64,000 bases of DNA from Gammaproteobacteria bacterium (GTDB lineage Bacteria > Pseudomonadota > Gammaproteobacteria > Burkholderiales > Thiobacillaceae). Positions 27,562-34,947 of this stretch are shown here, in pieces. Location of the stretch: positions 1 to 64,000 of the forward strand of contig JAHJNN010000016.1 of assembly GCA_018820765.1 (NCBI GenBank), given 5' to 3'. Within the stretch, counting starts at the first letter, position 1. Each line of letters begins with the position of its first letter. The position numbers were made by a program, and so were the translations under genes. The notes under the pieces were generated by a model. It saw only the letters and a list, made by a program, of their open reading frames with translations, had not been told where the DNA came from and searched no databases.

Positions 27562-28476
27562 ATGGCGATCCAGTGGTTCCCCGGTCACATGACCACCGCG
27601 CGCAAGAAAGCCGCGGAGACGATGGCGCAGATCGACGTGGTGGTCGAAGTGCTCGACGCGCGCCTGCCGGAGGCCGGCAGCAATCCGATGATCCACGAGC
27701 TGCGCGCGCATCGCCAGCGGGCCTGCCTCAAGCTTTTGAACAAGGCCGACCTGGCCGACCCCGAGGCCACCCGCGCCTGGCTGGACTATTTCAACAAGCA
27801 GCCCGGCGTGCTGGCGGTGGCGATTTCCGCCAAGAAACCAAGCGACGTGGCGAAGCTGCCGGCACTGGCGCAAAAGCTGGCGCCGCACCGTGACGACACC
27901 TTCAAGCCGCTGCGGCTGATGATCATGGGCATTCCCAACGTCGGCAAATCGACGCTGATGAACACCTGGGTCAAGCGCCGCGTGGCAGCGGTCGGCGACG
28001 AGCCGGCGGTGACCAAGTCGCAGCAGCGCATCAACCTGTCGCCGCGCCTGATCCTGGTCGACACGCCGGGGATGACCTGGCCGAAGATCGAGCACGACTC
28101 CGACGGCTTCATGCTGGCAGCGAGCCACGCGATCGGCCGCAACGCGGTGATCGACGAGGAAGTGGCGGTGTTTCTGGCGGGCATCCTGCTCGAACGCTAC
28201 CCCGCTTTGCTGAAGGCGCGTTACGGCTTTGCGCTGGACGGGCTCGACGCGACCGGCGTGCTGGAGGCGGTGGCGAAGAAACGCGGCTGCATCCTCAAGG
28301 GACGCGGCGGCGAACTCGACCTGGAGAAGGCCGCGATGATCCTGCTCACCGATTACCGCAGCGGCACGCTGGGCCGCATCAGCCTGGAAACGCCGGAATC
28401 GCGCCAAGCCATGCTGGCGGCTGCGGCGGCCAGGCCCAAAAAAGCGGCCGAGCCAAAACCCGACTCGACCGAGTAA
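27562..28476 (+). CDS. ylqF: ribosome biogenesis GTPase YlqF (RbgA-like)
   Basis: Protein of 304 aa, a circularly permuted GTPase. The G4 motif NKADL comes first (about residue 60), then G1 GIPNVGKST (about 122) and G3 DTPGMTWP (about 168). The start MAIQWFPGHMTTARKK is characteristic. YlqF/RbgA helps assemble the large ribosomal subunit; in proteobacteria the role is less studied. The C-terminal tail is Ala/Lys/Pro rich. Confidence 0.92.
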   Translation: MAIQWFPGHMTTARKKAAETMAQIDVVVEVLDARLPEAGSNPMIHELRAHRQRACLKLLNKADLADPEATRAWLDYFNKQPGVLAVAISAKKPSDVAKLPALAQKLAPHRDDTFKPLRLMIMGIPNVGKSTLMNTWVKRRVAAVGDEPAVTKSQQRINLSPRLILVDTPGMTWPKIEHDSDGFMLAASHAIGRNAVIDEEVAVFLAGILLERYPALLKARYGFALDGLDATGVLEAVAKKRGCILKGRGGELDLEKAAMILLTDYRSGTLGRISLETPESRQAMLAAAAARPKKAAEPKPDSTE

Positions 28477-29172
28477 TCACGTATTTTCCGGCCAGGCTGC
28501 GGCATCCAGCCAGGCGACGGTCTCCTGCCTGCCCTGCACAGCCGACACCGGCAGAACCTCGCAGCGCGCCCAGCGCCGCAGCGCATCCCGCTTGCCCGTG
28601 CCGGTGGCCATGAACCAGACCTTTGCGCTACGGCTCAGCCGCAGCGCCGACAGACTCACGCGCTCGATCGGCGGTTTGGGGGCGGCATGAACCGCCAGCA
28701 CATCCGGACTGTCCGCGGCCGTTCCCCAGTCGTGCCCCGGAAACAGGCTGGCGGTATGGCCATCCTCGCCGATTCCTAGCAGCACCACGTCGAAGTCCGG
28801 GATACCGGCGAGCCAGCCGGCATACAAAGCGGCAGCCTCCGGTGCACCGCGCTCGGCTGGGATCGGTCGGCGGTTGCCGGGCGGAATGCGCGATTCAGAC
28901 AGCCAAGCCGACTCGACCATGGCGCTGTTGCGTTCCGCATGATCGGCTGGCAAGCAACGTTCATCTCCGAACCAGACGTGCCAGCGGGCGTCCCCCACAT
29001 TCCGTTCCGCCAGCGCGCGATACAGGGCAAGCGGGGTGCTGCCGCCCGCCAGCACCAGGTGAAACGTGCCACGTGCAGCAATCGCGGCTTCCGCTTCGGC
29101 ACCCAGCGCCTCGGCAAGCCCTTCCACCATGGCATCGACATCGGCAAACACCCGCCACTCGGGCAGGGTCAT
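28477..29172 (-). CDS. pgl: 6-phosphogluconolactonase
   Basis: Protein of 231 aa of the DevB/SOL family: LVLAGGSTPLALYRAL, WFGDERCLPADH and GIGEDGHTASLFPG. It hydrolyses 6-phosphogluconolactone in the oxidative pentose-phosphate pathway. The stop abuts the ylqF stop on the other strand. The ATG start consists of one base from the neighbouring inverted-repeat element and two from the flanking target repeat; see the element entry. It is last in gnd-zwf-pgl. Confidence 0.95.
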   Translation of the reverse strand: MTLPEWRVFADVDAMVEGLAEALGAEAEAAIAARGTFHLVLAGGSTPLALYRALAERNVGDARWHVWFGDERCLPADHAERNSAMVESAWLSESRIPPGNRRPIPAERGAPEAAALYAGWLAGIPDFDVVLLGIGEDGHTASLFPGHDWGTAADSPDVLAVHAAPKPPIERVSLSALRLSRSAKVWFMATGTGKRDALRRWARCEVLPVSAVQGRQETVAWLDAAAWPENT

Positions 29173-29407
29173 CCTGAGAACGGCAGTTGACCGCTTGCCG
29201 CCTTCTTGAGAGGTATGCCAACACGACGATTTTCGCCTTCGATTGCATCCACCGTTTGGGTAAGTACGCTACACACCCGCTGGCACGCCCGGTCAAGCAC
29301 CTGGCTGTGTCGCTCCTCCTTGCAGGCCCCGGCCTGCGGCGTCGTCGCTTCGTGCCAGGCACCCGCCCGAACGCACCATCGGGCGCGTCCAACTACCGTT
29401 CTCAGGA
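29172..29407. mobile_element. 236-bp MITE-like element inserted between zwf and pgl
   Basis: The ends are inverted repeats of 18 bases with one mismatch: TCCTGAGAACGGTAGTTG at the zwf side (minus strand) and TCCTGAGAACGGCAGTTG from the pgl side. A three-base direct repeat, TGA, flanks it at 29408-29410 (the zwf stop) and 29169-29171. The interior has no full gene. One minus-strand frame (KEERHSQVLDRACQRV...) reads through for about 75 codons and could be a transposase relic, but I cannot identify it. The 3-bp target repeat of form TNA is known for some IS5-group elements; that link is inference. Confidence 0.7.
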
Positions 29408-30889
29408 TCACAGCTCGTTGCGCCAGGTCTGGTCGTCGCTGTCGAACAAGCGATTGGCGTCCGCCGGCCCCCAACTGCCGGCAGCGTAAGTCGGGATGTA
29501 TTCGCGCTCGACCGTCCAGTGCTTGAGGATGGGGTCGACCACTCGCCACGCCCATTCGATTTCATCGAAGCGCAGGAACAGCGAACGGTCGCCTTCAATG
29601 ACGTCGAGCAGCAGGGTTTCGTAGGCATCCAGCGTCTGCTCGTCGGTCTTCAGGAAGCTCGCGTTCATCTGCATCAGCCGCGTATCCATGTCGAGCCCAG
29701 GTTGCTTGACGTGAATTTCCATGCGCATCGATTCCTCGGGTTGGATCGACAGCAGGATCCAGTTGGGCTCGAGCGTCTCGAGCGGCGTTTCGCGGAACAG
29801 CTGCTGCGGCGGGTGGCGGAAACGGATCGCGATCATCGAGGCCTGGCGCGGCATGCGCTTGCCGGTACGCAGATAGAACGGCACCCCGCGCCAGCGCCAG
29901 TTGTCGATGTAGAACTTGGCGGCAACAAAAGTTTCGGTGACGGAATTCGGCTCCACGTCCACTTCCTGCTGATAGCCCGGCACGGGCTCGCCGTCGATGC
30001 TGCCGCGGGCATATTGCGCGCGTATGGCGTGGGCATGCACGGCGCGCTTGGCGATCGGGCGGATCGAGCGCAGCACCTTCACTTTTTCGTCGTGCATCGC
30101 ATCGGCTTCCAGCGCGGCGGGCGGCTCCATGGCGACGACGGTGAGCAACTGCATCAGGTGGTTCTGCAACATGTCGCGTAGCGCGCCGGCATGGTCATAA
30201 TAATCGGCGCGATCCTCGATTCCGATCGACTCGGCCACGGTGATCTGCACGTGGTCGATGAAGTTGCGGTTCCACAAGGGCTCGATCAGCGTGTTGGCGA
30301 AGCGGAAGACGAGCAGATTCTGCACCGTTTCCTTGCCGAGAAAATGGTCGATGCGGAAGATCTGTTCCTCGTCGAAATGCTGGTGCAGGAGCTGGTTCAG
30401 CATGCGTGCCGACTCGATGTCCTCGCCAAAGGGTTTTTCCAGCACCACGCGGCTGCGCCCGCGCGGCTTGTTGAGCCCGGCGGCTTCCAGGTTGCGTATC
30501 ACCGCGGAAAATTCGGCAGGTTTGACCGCGAGATAAAACACCGCGTTCGAGCAGTCGTCGGCAGTCGGCAGGCGTTTGGCCAACGCCTCATACGAAGCCA
30601 CATCCCTGAGATCGCCCTGCTGATAGCTGAAACGCGCCAGGAACCGTTTGAATACGGGTGTATCGACCCCGTCCTTGACTTTGTCGGCGAGCACTTCCCG
30701 CATGAATTCCCGCCACTCGTCGTCGTTCCAGGGGCGGCGCGAGAACGCCACGACGTTGAGCGATTCCGACAGGCGGGCCGCCATCTCCAGGTGATACAAG
30801 GCCGGAAGCAGTTTATTGGTGGCGAGATTGCCGGTGGCGCCAAAAATGACGAAGGTGCACGGCAGCGAGTCATCGATGCCCGGACTCAT
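29408..30889 (-). CDS. zwf: glucose-6-phosphate 1-dehydrogenase
   Basis: Protein of 493 aa. The NADP-binding start VIFGATGNLATNKLLPALY and the active-site signature RIDHFLGKETVQN are intact. It oxidises glucose 6-phosphate to the lactone. Its start overlaps the gnd stop by four bases (ATGA). Its stop TGA directly borders the 236-bp element. Confidence 0.97.
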   Translation of the reverse strand: MSPGIDDSLPCTFVIFGATGNLATNKLLPALYHLEMAARLSESLNVVAFSRRPWNDDEWREFMREVLADKVKDGVDTPVFKRFLARFSYQQGDLRDVASYEALAKRLPTADDCSNAVFYLAVKPAEFSAVIRNLEAAGLNKPRGRSRVVLEKPFGEDIESARMLNQLLHQHFDEEQIFRIDHFLGKETVQNLLVFRFANTLIEPLWNRNFIDHVQITVAESIGIEDRADYYDHAGALRDMLQNHLMQLLTVVAMEPPAALEADAMHDEKVKVLRSIRPIAKRAVHAHAIRAQYARGSIDGEPVPGYQQEVDVEPNSVTETFVAAKFYIDNWRWRGVPFYLRTGKRMPRQASMIAIRFRHPPQQLFRETPLETLEPNWILLSIQPEESMRMEIHVKQPGLDMDTRLMQMNASFLKTDEQTLDAYETLLLDVIEGDRSLFLRFDEIEWAWRVVDPILKHWTVEREYIPTYAAGSWGPADANRLFDSDDQTWRNEL

Positions 30890-31800
30890 TTACCTTCTTC
30901 CTTGACGGCGTGGCCGCCGAAACCCTGGCGCATTTTCGCCAGCATTTTTGCCGAGAAATCGTTGCGGCCCTGGGTGGCGAATCGCATCATCAGCGCCAGC
31001 GACATCACCGGCGTGGGGGTGCCCTGCTCGACCGATTCGAGCACGGTCCAGCGCCCCTCGCCCGAATCGGCGACGAAGGGCTCGATGGATTCGAGCCCCT
31101 GATCCTGCGCCAGAAAATCCGCCGACAGATCGAGCAGCCAGGAACGCACCACGCTGCCGTGCCGCCACAGCTCGGCGATTTCGCCGAGATCGAGATCGAA
31201 GCCCGGCTTGTGCTTCATCAGCGCGAAGCCTTCGGCGAAGGCCTGCATCATGCCGTACTCGATGCCGTTGTGAACCATCTTGACGAAGTGGCCGGAGCCG
31301 ACCGGTCCGGTGTGCAGCCAGCCGTCGGTCGGCGTCGGCGCCAGCGCCTCCATGTAGGGCTTGAGGCGCGCGGCCGCCGCGTCGCTGCCGCCGAACATGA
31401 TGCAGTAGCCGTTGTCCAGCCCCCACACGCCGCCCGACACGCCGGCGTCGGCAAACTCGATCTGCCGCGCCGCCAGCAGGTCGGCGCGGCGCTGGTCGTC
31501 CTTGTAATACGCATTGGCGCCGTCGACCACCAGGTCACCGGGGCTCAACAGCGGCATCAGCGCGGTCAGCGCCGCCTCGGTCGCCTCGCCTGCGGGCAGC
31601 ATCAGCCAAACGATGCGCGGCGCCTGCAATGCCGCGACCAACTCGTCCAGCGTGGCGCAGGCCGTGTGTCCCGTTTCCGCCGCGATGGCTACGCTGACCT
31701 CATGGCTGCGATTGTTCACCGCGATGCGGATGCCCTTGCGCGCCAGCCGGCGCGCCATGTTGCCTCCCATGCGGCCGAGCCCGACGAGTCCGAATTCCAT
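30886..31800 (-). CDS. gnd: 6-phosphogluconate dehydrogenase, decarboxylating (short type)
   Basis: Protein of 304 aa. The nucleotide-binding start MEFGLVGLGRMGGNMARRLA, the substrate motif GVSGGVWGLDNG and the catalytic KMVHNGIEYGMMQAFAEG are present. The short form (about 300 aa, against 470 for the long Gnd) is often NAD-preferring. It yields ribulose 5-phosphate and carbon dioxide. The start matches the conserved GxGxxG end; eight upstream codons in frame were dropped. Confidence 0.93.
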   Translation of the reverse strand: MEFGLVGLGRMGGNMARRLARKGIRIAVNNRSHEVSVAIAAETGHTACATLDELVAALQAPRIVWLMLPAGEATEAALTALMPLLSPGDLVVDGANAYYKDDQRRADLLAARQIEFADAGVSGGVWGLDNGYCIMFGGSDAAAARLKPYMEALAPTPTDGWLHTGPVGSGHFVKMVHNGIEYGMMQAFAEGFALMKHKPGFDLDLGEIAELWRHGSVVRSWLLDLSADFLAQDQGLESIEPFVADSGEGRWTVLESVEQGTPTPVMSLALMMRFATQGRNDFSAKMLAKMRQGFGGHAVKEEGK

Positions 31801-31929
31801 GTTGCGCTCCCGAGTTGAAATCAATGGAGCTGACGCAATGATCGCGCCAGCAGTAAATGCATCATAGAACGCATGGGTGCCGGGGGTAGGGCGTGCGGCG
31901 CGCGCCAGGCCGGTGCGCGATGCACCGGA

Positions 31930-32565
31930 TCAGGCCAGCAGACCCGGAAACAGCTTGCCGAGTCCGCCCGCGATCATCTCGATCGAAATCGCTGCGATGA
32001 TCAGGCCCATCAGGCGGGTGACGACGTGGATTCCGGTTTTGCCGAGCCGCCGCGCGATCATCGGCGCCGCACGAAACGCCAGCCACACCGACAACGCCAC
32101 CAGCGTCACCGGAATCAGCAGCAGGCCCTGGTGCAGCATGTCACCCCGCGCCGCGCCGGCCGCCACGATCACATGGGTGATCGCGCCTGGACCGGCCAGC
32201 AGCGGAATGCCGAGCGGCACCACGCCGACCGCGTCCTTTTCTTCGGCCTCCAGCGCCTCGTCCTGGGTCTGCCGCTGCGGGCTGACGTGCGCCTGCACCA
32301 TCGACAGGGCCAGCAACAGCAGCAGCAAGCCGCCCGCCACCGAGAAGGCCGCAAGGCGGATGCCGAAAAACATCAGCATGGGCTCACCCAGAAACGTGAA
32401 CAGCATCAACACGCCCAGCACGGTCAGTGCTGCGATGCGTGCCGCGGCGCGGCTTTGTGCCAGGGTGTAGCCGTGGGTGGCGAGGAGAAAAATCGGAATG
32501 ACGCCGACCGGGTCGACGATGGCAAACAGCGCGAAAGCCGCCTTGACGAGTTCGAGGATGTCCAT
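31930..32565 (-). CDS. MarC-family integral membrane protein
   Basis: Protein of 211 aa with about six transmembrane helices. The conserved AIVDPVGVIPIFL, PLGIPLLAGPGAIT and GLIIAAISIEMIAGGL mark the MarC/UPF0056 family. No transport substrate is established for this family. A GTG two codons upstream of the chosen ATG is possible. It is on the same strand as trmB, 30 bases downstream of it. Confidence 0.9.
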   Translation of the reverse strand: MDILELVKAAFALFAIVDPVGVIPIFLLATHGYTLAQSRAAARIAALTVLGVLMLFTFLGEPMLMFFGIRLAAFSVAGGLLLLLLALSMVQAHVSPQRQTQDEALEAEEKDAVGVVPLGIPLLAGPGAITHVIVAAGAARGDMLHQGLLLIPVTLVALSVWLAFRAAPMIARRLGKTGIHVVTRLMGLIIAAISIEMIAGGLGKLFPGLLA

Positions 32566-32595
32566 GCGCACATCATAGCCGCATGGCCGCGCGAA

Positions 32596-33297
32596 TCAGG
32601 TTCGGCGGAAAACCATATCCCACACCCCGTGCCCCAGACGGATGCCGCGTTGCTCGAACTTGGTAAGCGGACGGGTGTCGGGGCGCGGGGCGTAATCTGC
32701 CACGGTATTGGCGAGCTGCTGCTCGGCGGAGAGCACCGCCAGCATCTGCTCGGCGTAGTCCTGCCAGTCGGTGGCCAAGTGGATATAGCCACCGGGCGCC
32801 AAGCGGCTGGCCAGCAGACTCACCAGCGGCGGCTGGATCAGGCGGCGCTTGTGGTGGCGCTTCTTGTGCCAGGGATCGGGGAAGAAGATGTGGATGCCGG
32901 CGAGGCTGGCCGGCGCCAGCATGTGTGTGAGCACTTCCACCGCGTCGTGCTGGATGACGCGCACGTTGGCGAGGCCGCGCTCGCCGATCTGCTTCAGCAG
33001 CGCGCCGACGCCCGGCGTGTGCACCTCGACGCCGAGGTAATCGTTTTGCGGGTGGGCAGCGGCAATTTCAGCCAGGCCTTCGCCCATGCCGAAGCCGATT
33101 TCCAGGATGCGCGGCACCGGGTTTGAATTAGAGGCAATGCGGCCGAACACGGCGTCGAGATCGAGCACGGCGGGCTGGTACGGCAGCATGAACTGCGGCC
33201 CGATCTCGGCCAGCGCGCGCGCCTGGCCGGAACCGACGCGACCGGCGCGCAGCACATAGGAACGGATGCGCGGATGCGCGCCGGTGTCGCTCGTCAT
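32596..33297 (-). CDS. trmB: tRNA (guanine-N7-)-methyltransferase
   Basis: Protein of 233 aa. The SAM site [16 protein letters not shown], the acidic [10 protein letters not shown] and the catalytic [15 protein letters not shown] are diagnostic. It makes m7G46 in tRNA. The start [17 protein letters not shown] is typical. It starts four bases after the thiG stop on the same strand, so the two are probably co-transcribed. Confidence 0.96.
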   Translation of the reverse strand: MTSDTGAHPRIRSYVLRAGRVGSGQARALAEIGPQFMLPYQPAVLDLDAVFGRIASNSNPVPRILEIGFGMGEGLAEIAAAHPQNDYLGVEVHTPGVGALLKQIGERGLANVRVIQHDAVEVLTHMLAPASLAGIHIFFPDPWHKKRHHKRRLIQPPLVSLLASRLAPGGYIHLATDWQDYAEQMLAVLSAEQQLANTVADYAPRPDTRPLTKFEQRGIRLGHGVWDMVFRRT

Positions 33298-33301
33298 GCG
33301 G

Positions 33302-34090
33302 CTATTTGCTTCCGGTGATGAGGCCGCTGGTCGGCGAACTGGGGCTGGCCTGATAGATCTTCTTCGGCATGCGGCCGGCGAGGAAAGCCTCACGCCCGGC
33401 TTCCACCGCCTTTTTCATCGCCGACGCCATCAGCACCGGATTGCCGGCGCCAGCGATCGCGGTGTTCATCAGCACCGCATCGCAACCGAGCTCCATTGCG
33501 ATGGTGGCGTCGCTCGCAGTGCCGACGCCGGCGTCGACGATCACCGGCACCGAGAGGCGATCGATGATGATCTGCAGGTTCCACGGGTTGAGGATGCCCA
33601 TGCCGGAGCCGATCAGGCTCGCCAGCGGCATTACCGCGACGCAGCCGATGTCTTCCAGCTGCCTGGCGGCGATCGGGTCGTCCGACGTATAGACCATGAC
33701 CTGGAAGCCGTCCTTCACCAGCACCTCGGCGGCCTTGATCGTTTCGGCCACGTTGGGATACAGCGACTCGGCGTCGCCCAGCACCTCGAGCTTGACCAGG
33801 GCGTGGCCGTCCAGCAGTTCGCGCGCCAGACGCAGGGTGCGGATCGCGTCGTCCGCCGTATAGCAGCCGGCGGTGTTGGGCAGGTAGGTGTACTTCGACG
33901 GCGGCAGCGCGTCGAGCAGGCTGGGCTGGGCGGCGTCCTGGCCGATGTTGGTGCGGCGGATGGCGACGGTGACGATTTCCGCGCCCGAGGCTTCGACCGC
34001 GAGGCGGGTCTGCTCGAAGTCCTTGTACTTTCCGGTCCCGACCAGCAGGCGGGAGGCATAGGATTGTCCGGCGATGACGAGTGGTTCCAT
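33302..34090 (-). CDS. thiG: thiazole synthase
   Basis: Protein of 262 aa. The Schiff-base lysine lies in [10 protein letters not shown], and the phosphate-binding end [13 protein letters not shown] and [15 protein letters not shown] are conserved. It forms the thiazole phosphate of thiamine using the ThiS thiocarboxylate. The ATG at 34088 was chosen because [15 protein letters not shown] is the conserved start; the frame upstream runs through a repeat region. Confidence 0.95.
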   Translation of the reverse strand: MEPLVIAGQSYASRLLVGTGKYKDFEQTRLAVEASGAEIVTVAIRRTNIGQDAAQPSLLDALPPSKYTYLPNTAGCYTADDAIRTLRLARELLDGHALVKLEVLGDAESLYPNVAETIKAAEVLVKDGFQVMVYTSDDPIAARQLEDIGCVAVMPLASLIGSGMGILNPWNLQIIIDRLSVPVIVDAGVGTASDATIAMELGCDAVLMNTAIAGAGNPVLMASAMKKAVEAGREAFLAGRMPKKIYQASPSSPTSGLITGSK

Positions 34091-34098
34091 AAGTTCAG

Positions 34099-34185
34099 GT
34101 GAGGCGTAAGGGGTGAAGGGTAAGGAGCGGGGAGGAACGAAGGGTAAAGGCCGGGGTTCGCGCTTCACCCCTAGGCGCCTCACCC
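34099..34185. repeat. REP-like inverted repeat between thiS and thiG
   Basis: The left arm GGTGAGGCGTAAGGGGTGAA (34099-34118) pairs with CTTCACCCCTAGGCGCCTCACC (34163-34184), listed as 9- and 10-bp stems around a 2/3-base bulge. A 43-base purine-rich loop with GAAGGGTAAGG-type sub-repeats separates the arms. The right arm continues as CCCTCACCC. It lies in the 107-base gap of an otherwise tight operon. Confidence 0.6.
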
Positions 34186-34197
34186 CTCACCCGGACA

Positions 34198-34401
34198 TCA
34201 GCCGCCGCCGACCGCGACCACGATTTCCAGGCGGTCGCCGCTGACCAGCAGCGTGCTGGCGTGCTGGCTGCGCGGGACGATCTCGCCGTTCCGCTCGACG
34301 GCGATGCGCTTTCCCGCCAGTTCAAGCGATTCAGCCAGCTGGGCAAGAGTAAGCGGTGCGGGGAAGGTACGGGGTTCGCCGTTGACGATCAGCTCAATCA
34401 C
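34198..34401 (-). CDS. thiS: sulfur carrier protein ThiS
   Basis: Protein of 67 aa from a GTG start ([13 protein letters not shown]), with the ubiquitin-like fold and the essential C-terminal Gly-Gly (VVAVGGG, here three glycines). ThiS carries the sulfur as a thiocarboxylate for ThiG. It precedes thiG on the same strand. No TPP riboswitch was recognised upstream. Confidence 0.93.
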   Translation of the reverse strand: MIELIVNGEPRTFPAPLTLAQLAESLELAGKRIAVERNGEIVPRSQHASTLLVSGDRLEIVVAVGGG

Positions 34402-34422
34402 AACTTCTATCCGGCAGGACTA

Positions 34423-34451
34423 TTCAGTAGAATTGCGAATTCTACCCTGAA
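34423..34451. promoter_or_regulatory. palindrome in the thiS / tRNA-Gly divergent region
   Basis: TAGAATT (34428-34434) and AATTCTA (34438-34444) are exact complements around GCG. Outer arms TTCAG and CTGAA extend the pairing with a two-base bulge. Its AT-rich core stands out in a GC-rich genome. It could be an operator or a small hairpin; no regulator can be named. Confidence 0.35.
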
Positions 34452-34503
34452 GCACTCGGCAGGGCATGAAGACACACAGCGCCCTTGAAGGCTGCTGCAT
34501 CGC

Positions 34504-34577
34504 GCGGGCGTCGTATAGTGGCATTACCTGAGCTTCCCAAGCTCATGAGGAGGGTTCGATTCCCTTCGCCCGCTCCA
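34504..34577 (+). tRNA. tRNA-Gly (anticodon CCC)
   Basis: The acceptor arms GCGGGCG (34504-34510) and CGCCCGC (34567-34573) pair perfectly, followed by discriminator T and an encoded CCA. The anticodon loop is TTCCCAA on the stem TGAGC/GCTCA, and the T arm is AGGG-TTCGATT-CCCT. This gives anticodon CCC, reading GGG. It closely resembles the enterobacterial tRNA-Gly(CCC). Confidence 0.95.
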
Positions 34578-34777
34578 AAACTTGGCATGCCGACCGTGTT
34601 TTTTCTGGCCGCGCCCATCTTCGTGAGTGTCCACTCACTCGCAACCCCGCACCAATGAATGCGGCATCCGCTTCCGCTTGCCGGGGCCAAAGCTTTTTAC
34701 CGGAAGGCTTAAAGTTTTTAGCCGGTACTGCCGATAGACAGTTTATGCGGCTTTCTGTCGATTTTTCGGCAGAACCG
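34578..34777. other. intergenic region between tRNA-Gly and the riboswitch
   Basis: No gene is supported in these 200 bases. AT-rich patches (GTGTTTTTTC near 34598-34607 and AGCTTTTTACC near 34692) could include the tRNA transcript end. An imperfect hairpin with arms TGCCGA and TCGGCA (about 34729-34771) lies just ahead of the riboswitch. Confidence 0.4.
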
Positions 34778-34880
34778 TCGACCACCGAACAGGGCAAACC
34801 CGCCGCGAGACGGGGACGCAAAGTTTCCGGTCTCGATATTTGTACCCACAATGGGATTCGAGACAGCGGGGCCGCCGGTC
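34778..34880 (+). promoter_or_regulatory. cyclic-di-GMP class I (GEMM-I) riboswitch
   Basis: The conserved core is visible in order. CAGGGCAAACC is at 34790-34800. A hairpin capped by the GNRA loop GCGA (34805-34808) follows. GGGACGCAAAG is at 34813-34823. A second helix GTCTCGA/TCGAGAC (34830-34836 with 34858-34864) has an inner CCCA/TGGG stem. AGCGGGG at 34865-34871 completes it, followed by CCGCCGG. These elements and their spacing match the GEMM-I consensus. The switch ends about 65 bases before the DUF1631 start. Ligand choice (c-di-GMP or cGAMP) was not resolved by eye. Confidence 0.87.
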
Positions 34881-34947
34881 ATTTCCGGTCACGCGCCCTC
34901 TCCCCGTTCTCCGGTCGGCCAGCCGCCGATACCGCGAGGTGATCCCA

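Noticed and set aside
34402-34503. A TPP riboswitch upstream of thiS
   Set aside because: None of the conserved TPP-switch segments (CTGAGA, ACCTGA, GATAATGCCAGCG) were found in the leader.
34840-34947. A longer start for the DUF1631 protein
   Set aside because: It would translate the riboswitch helices. GAGGTGATC directly before the ATG at 34948 marks a better start.
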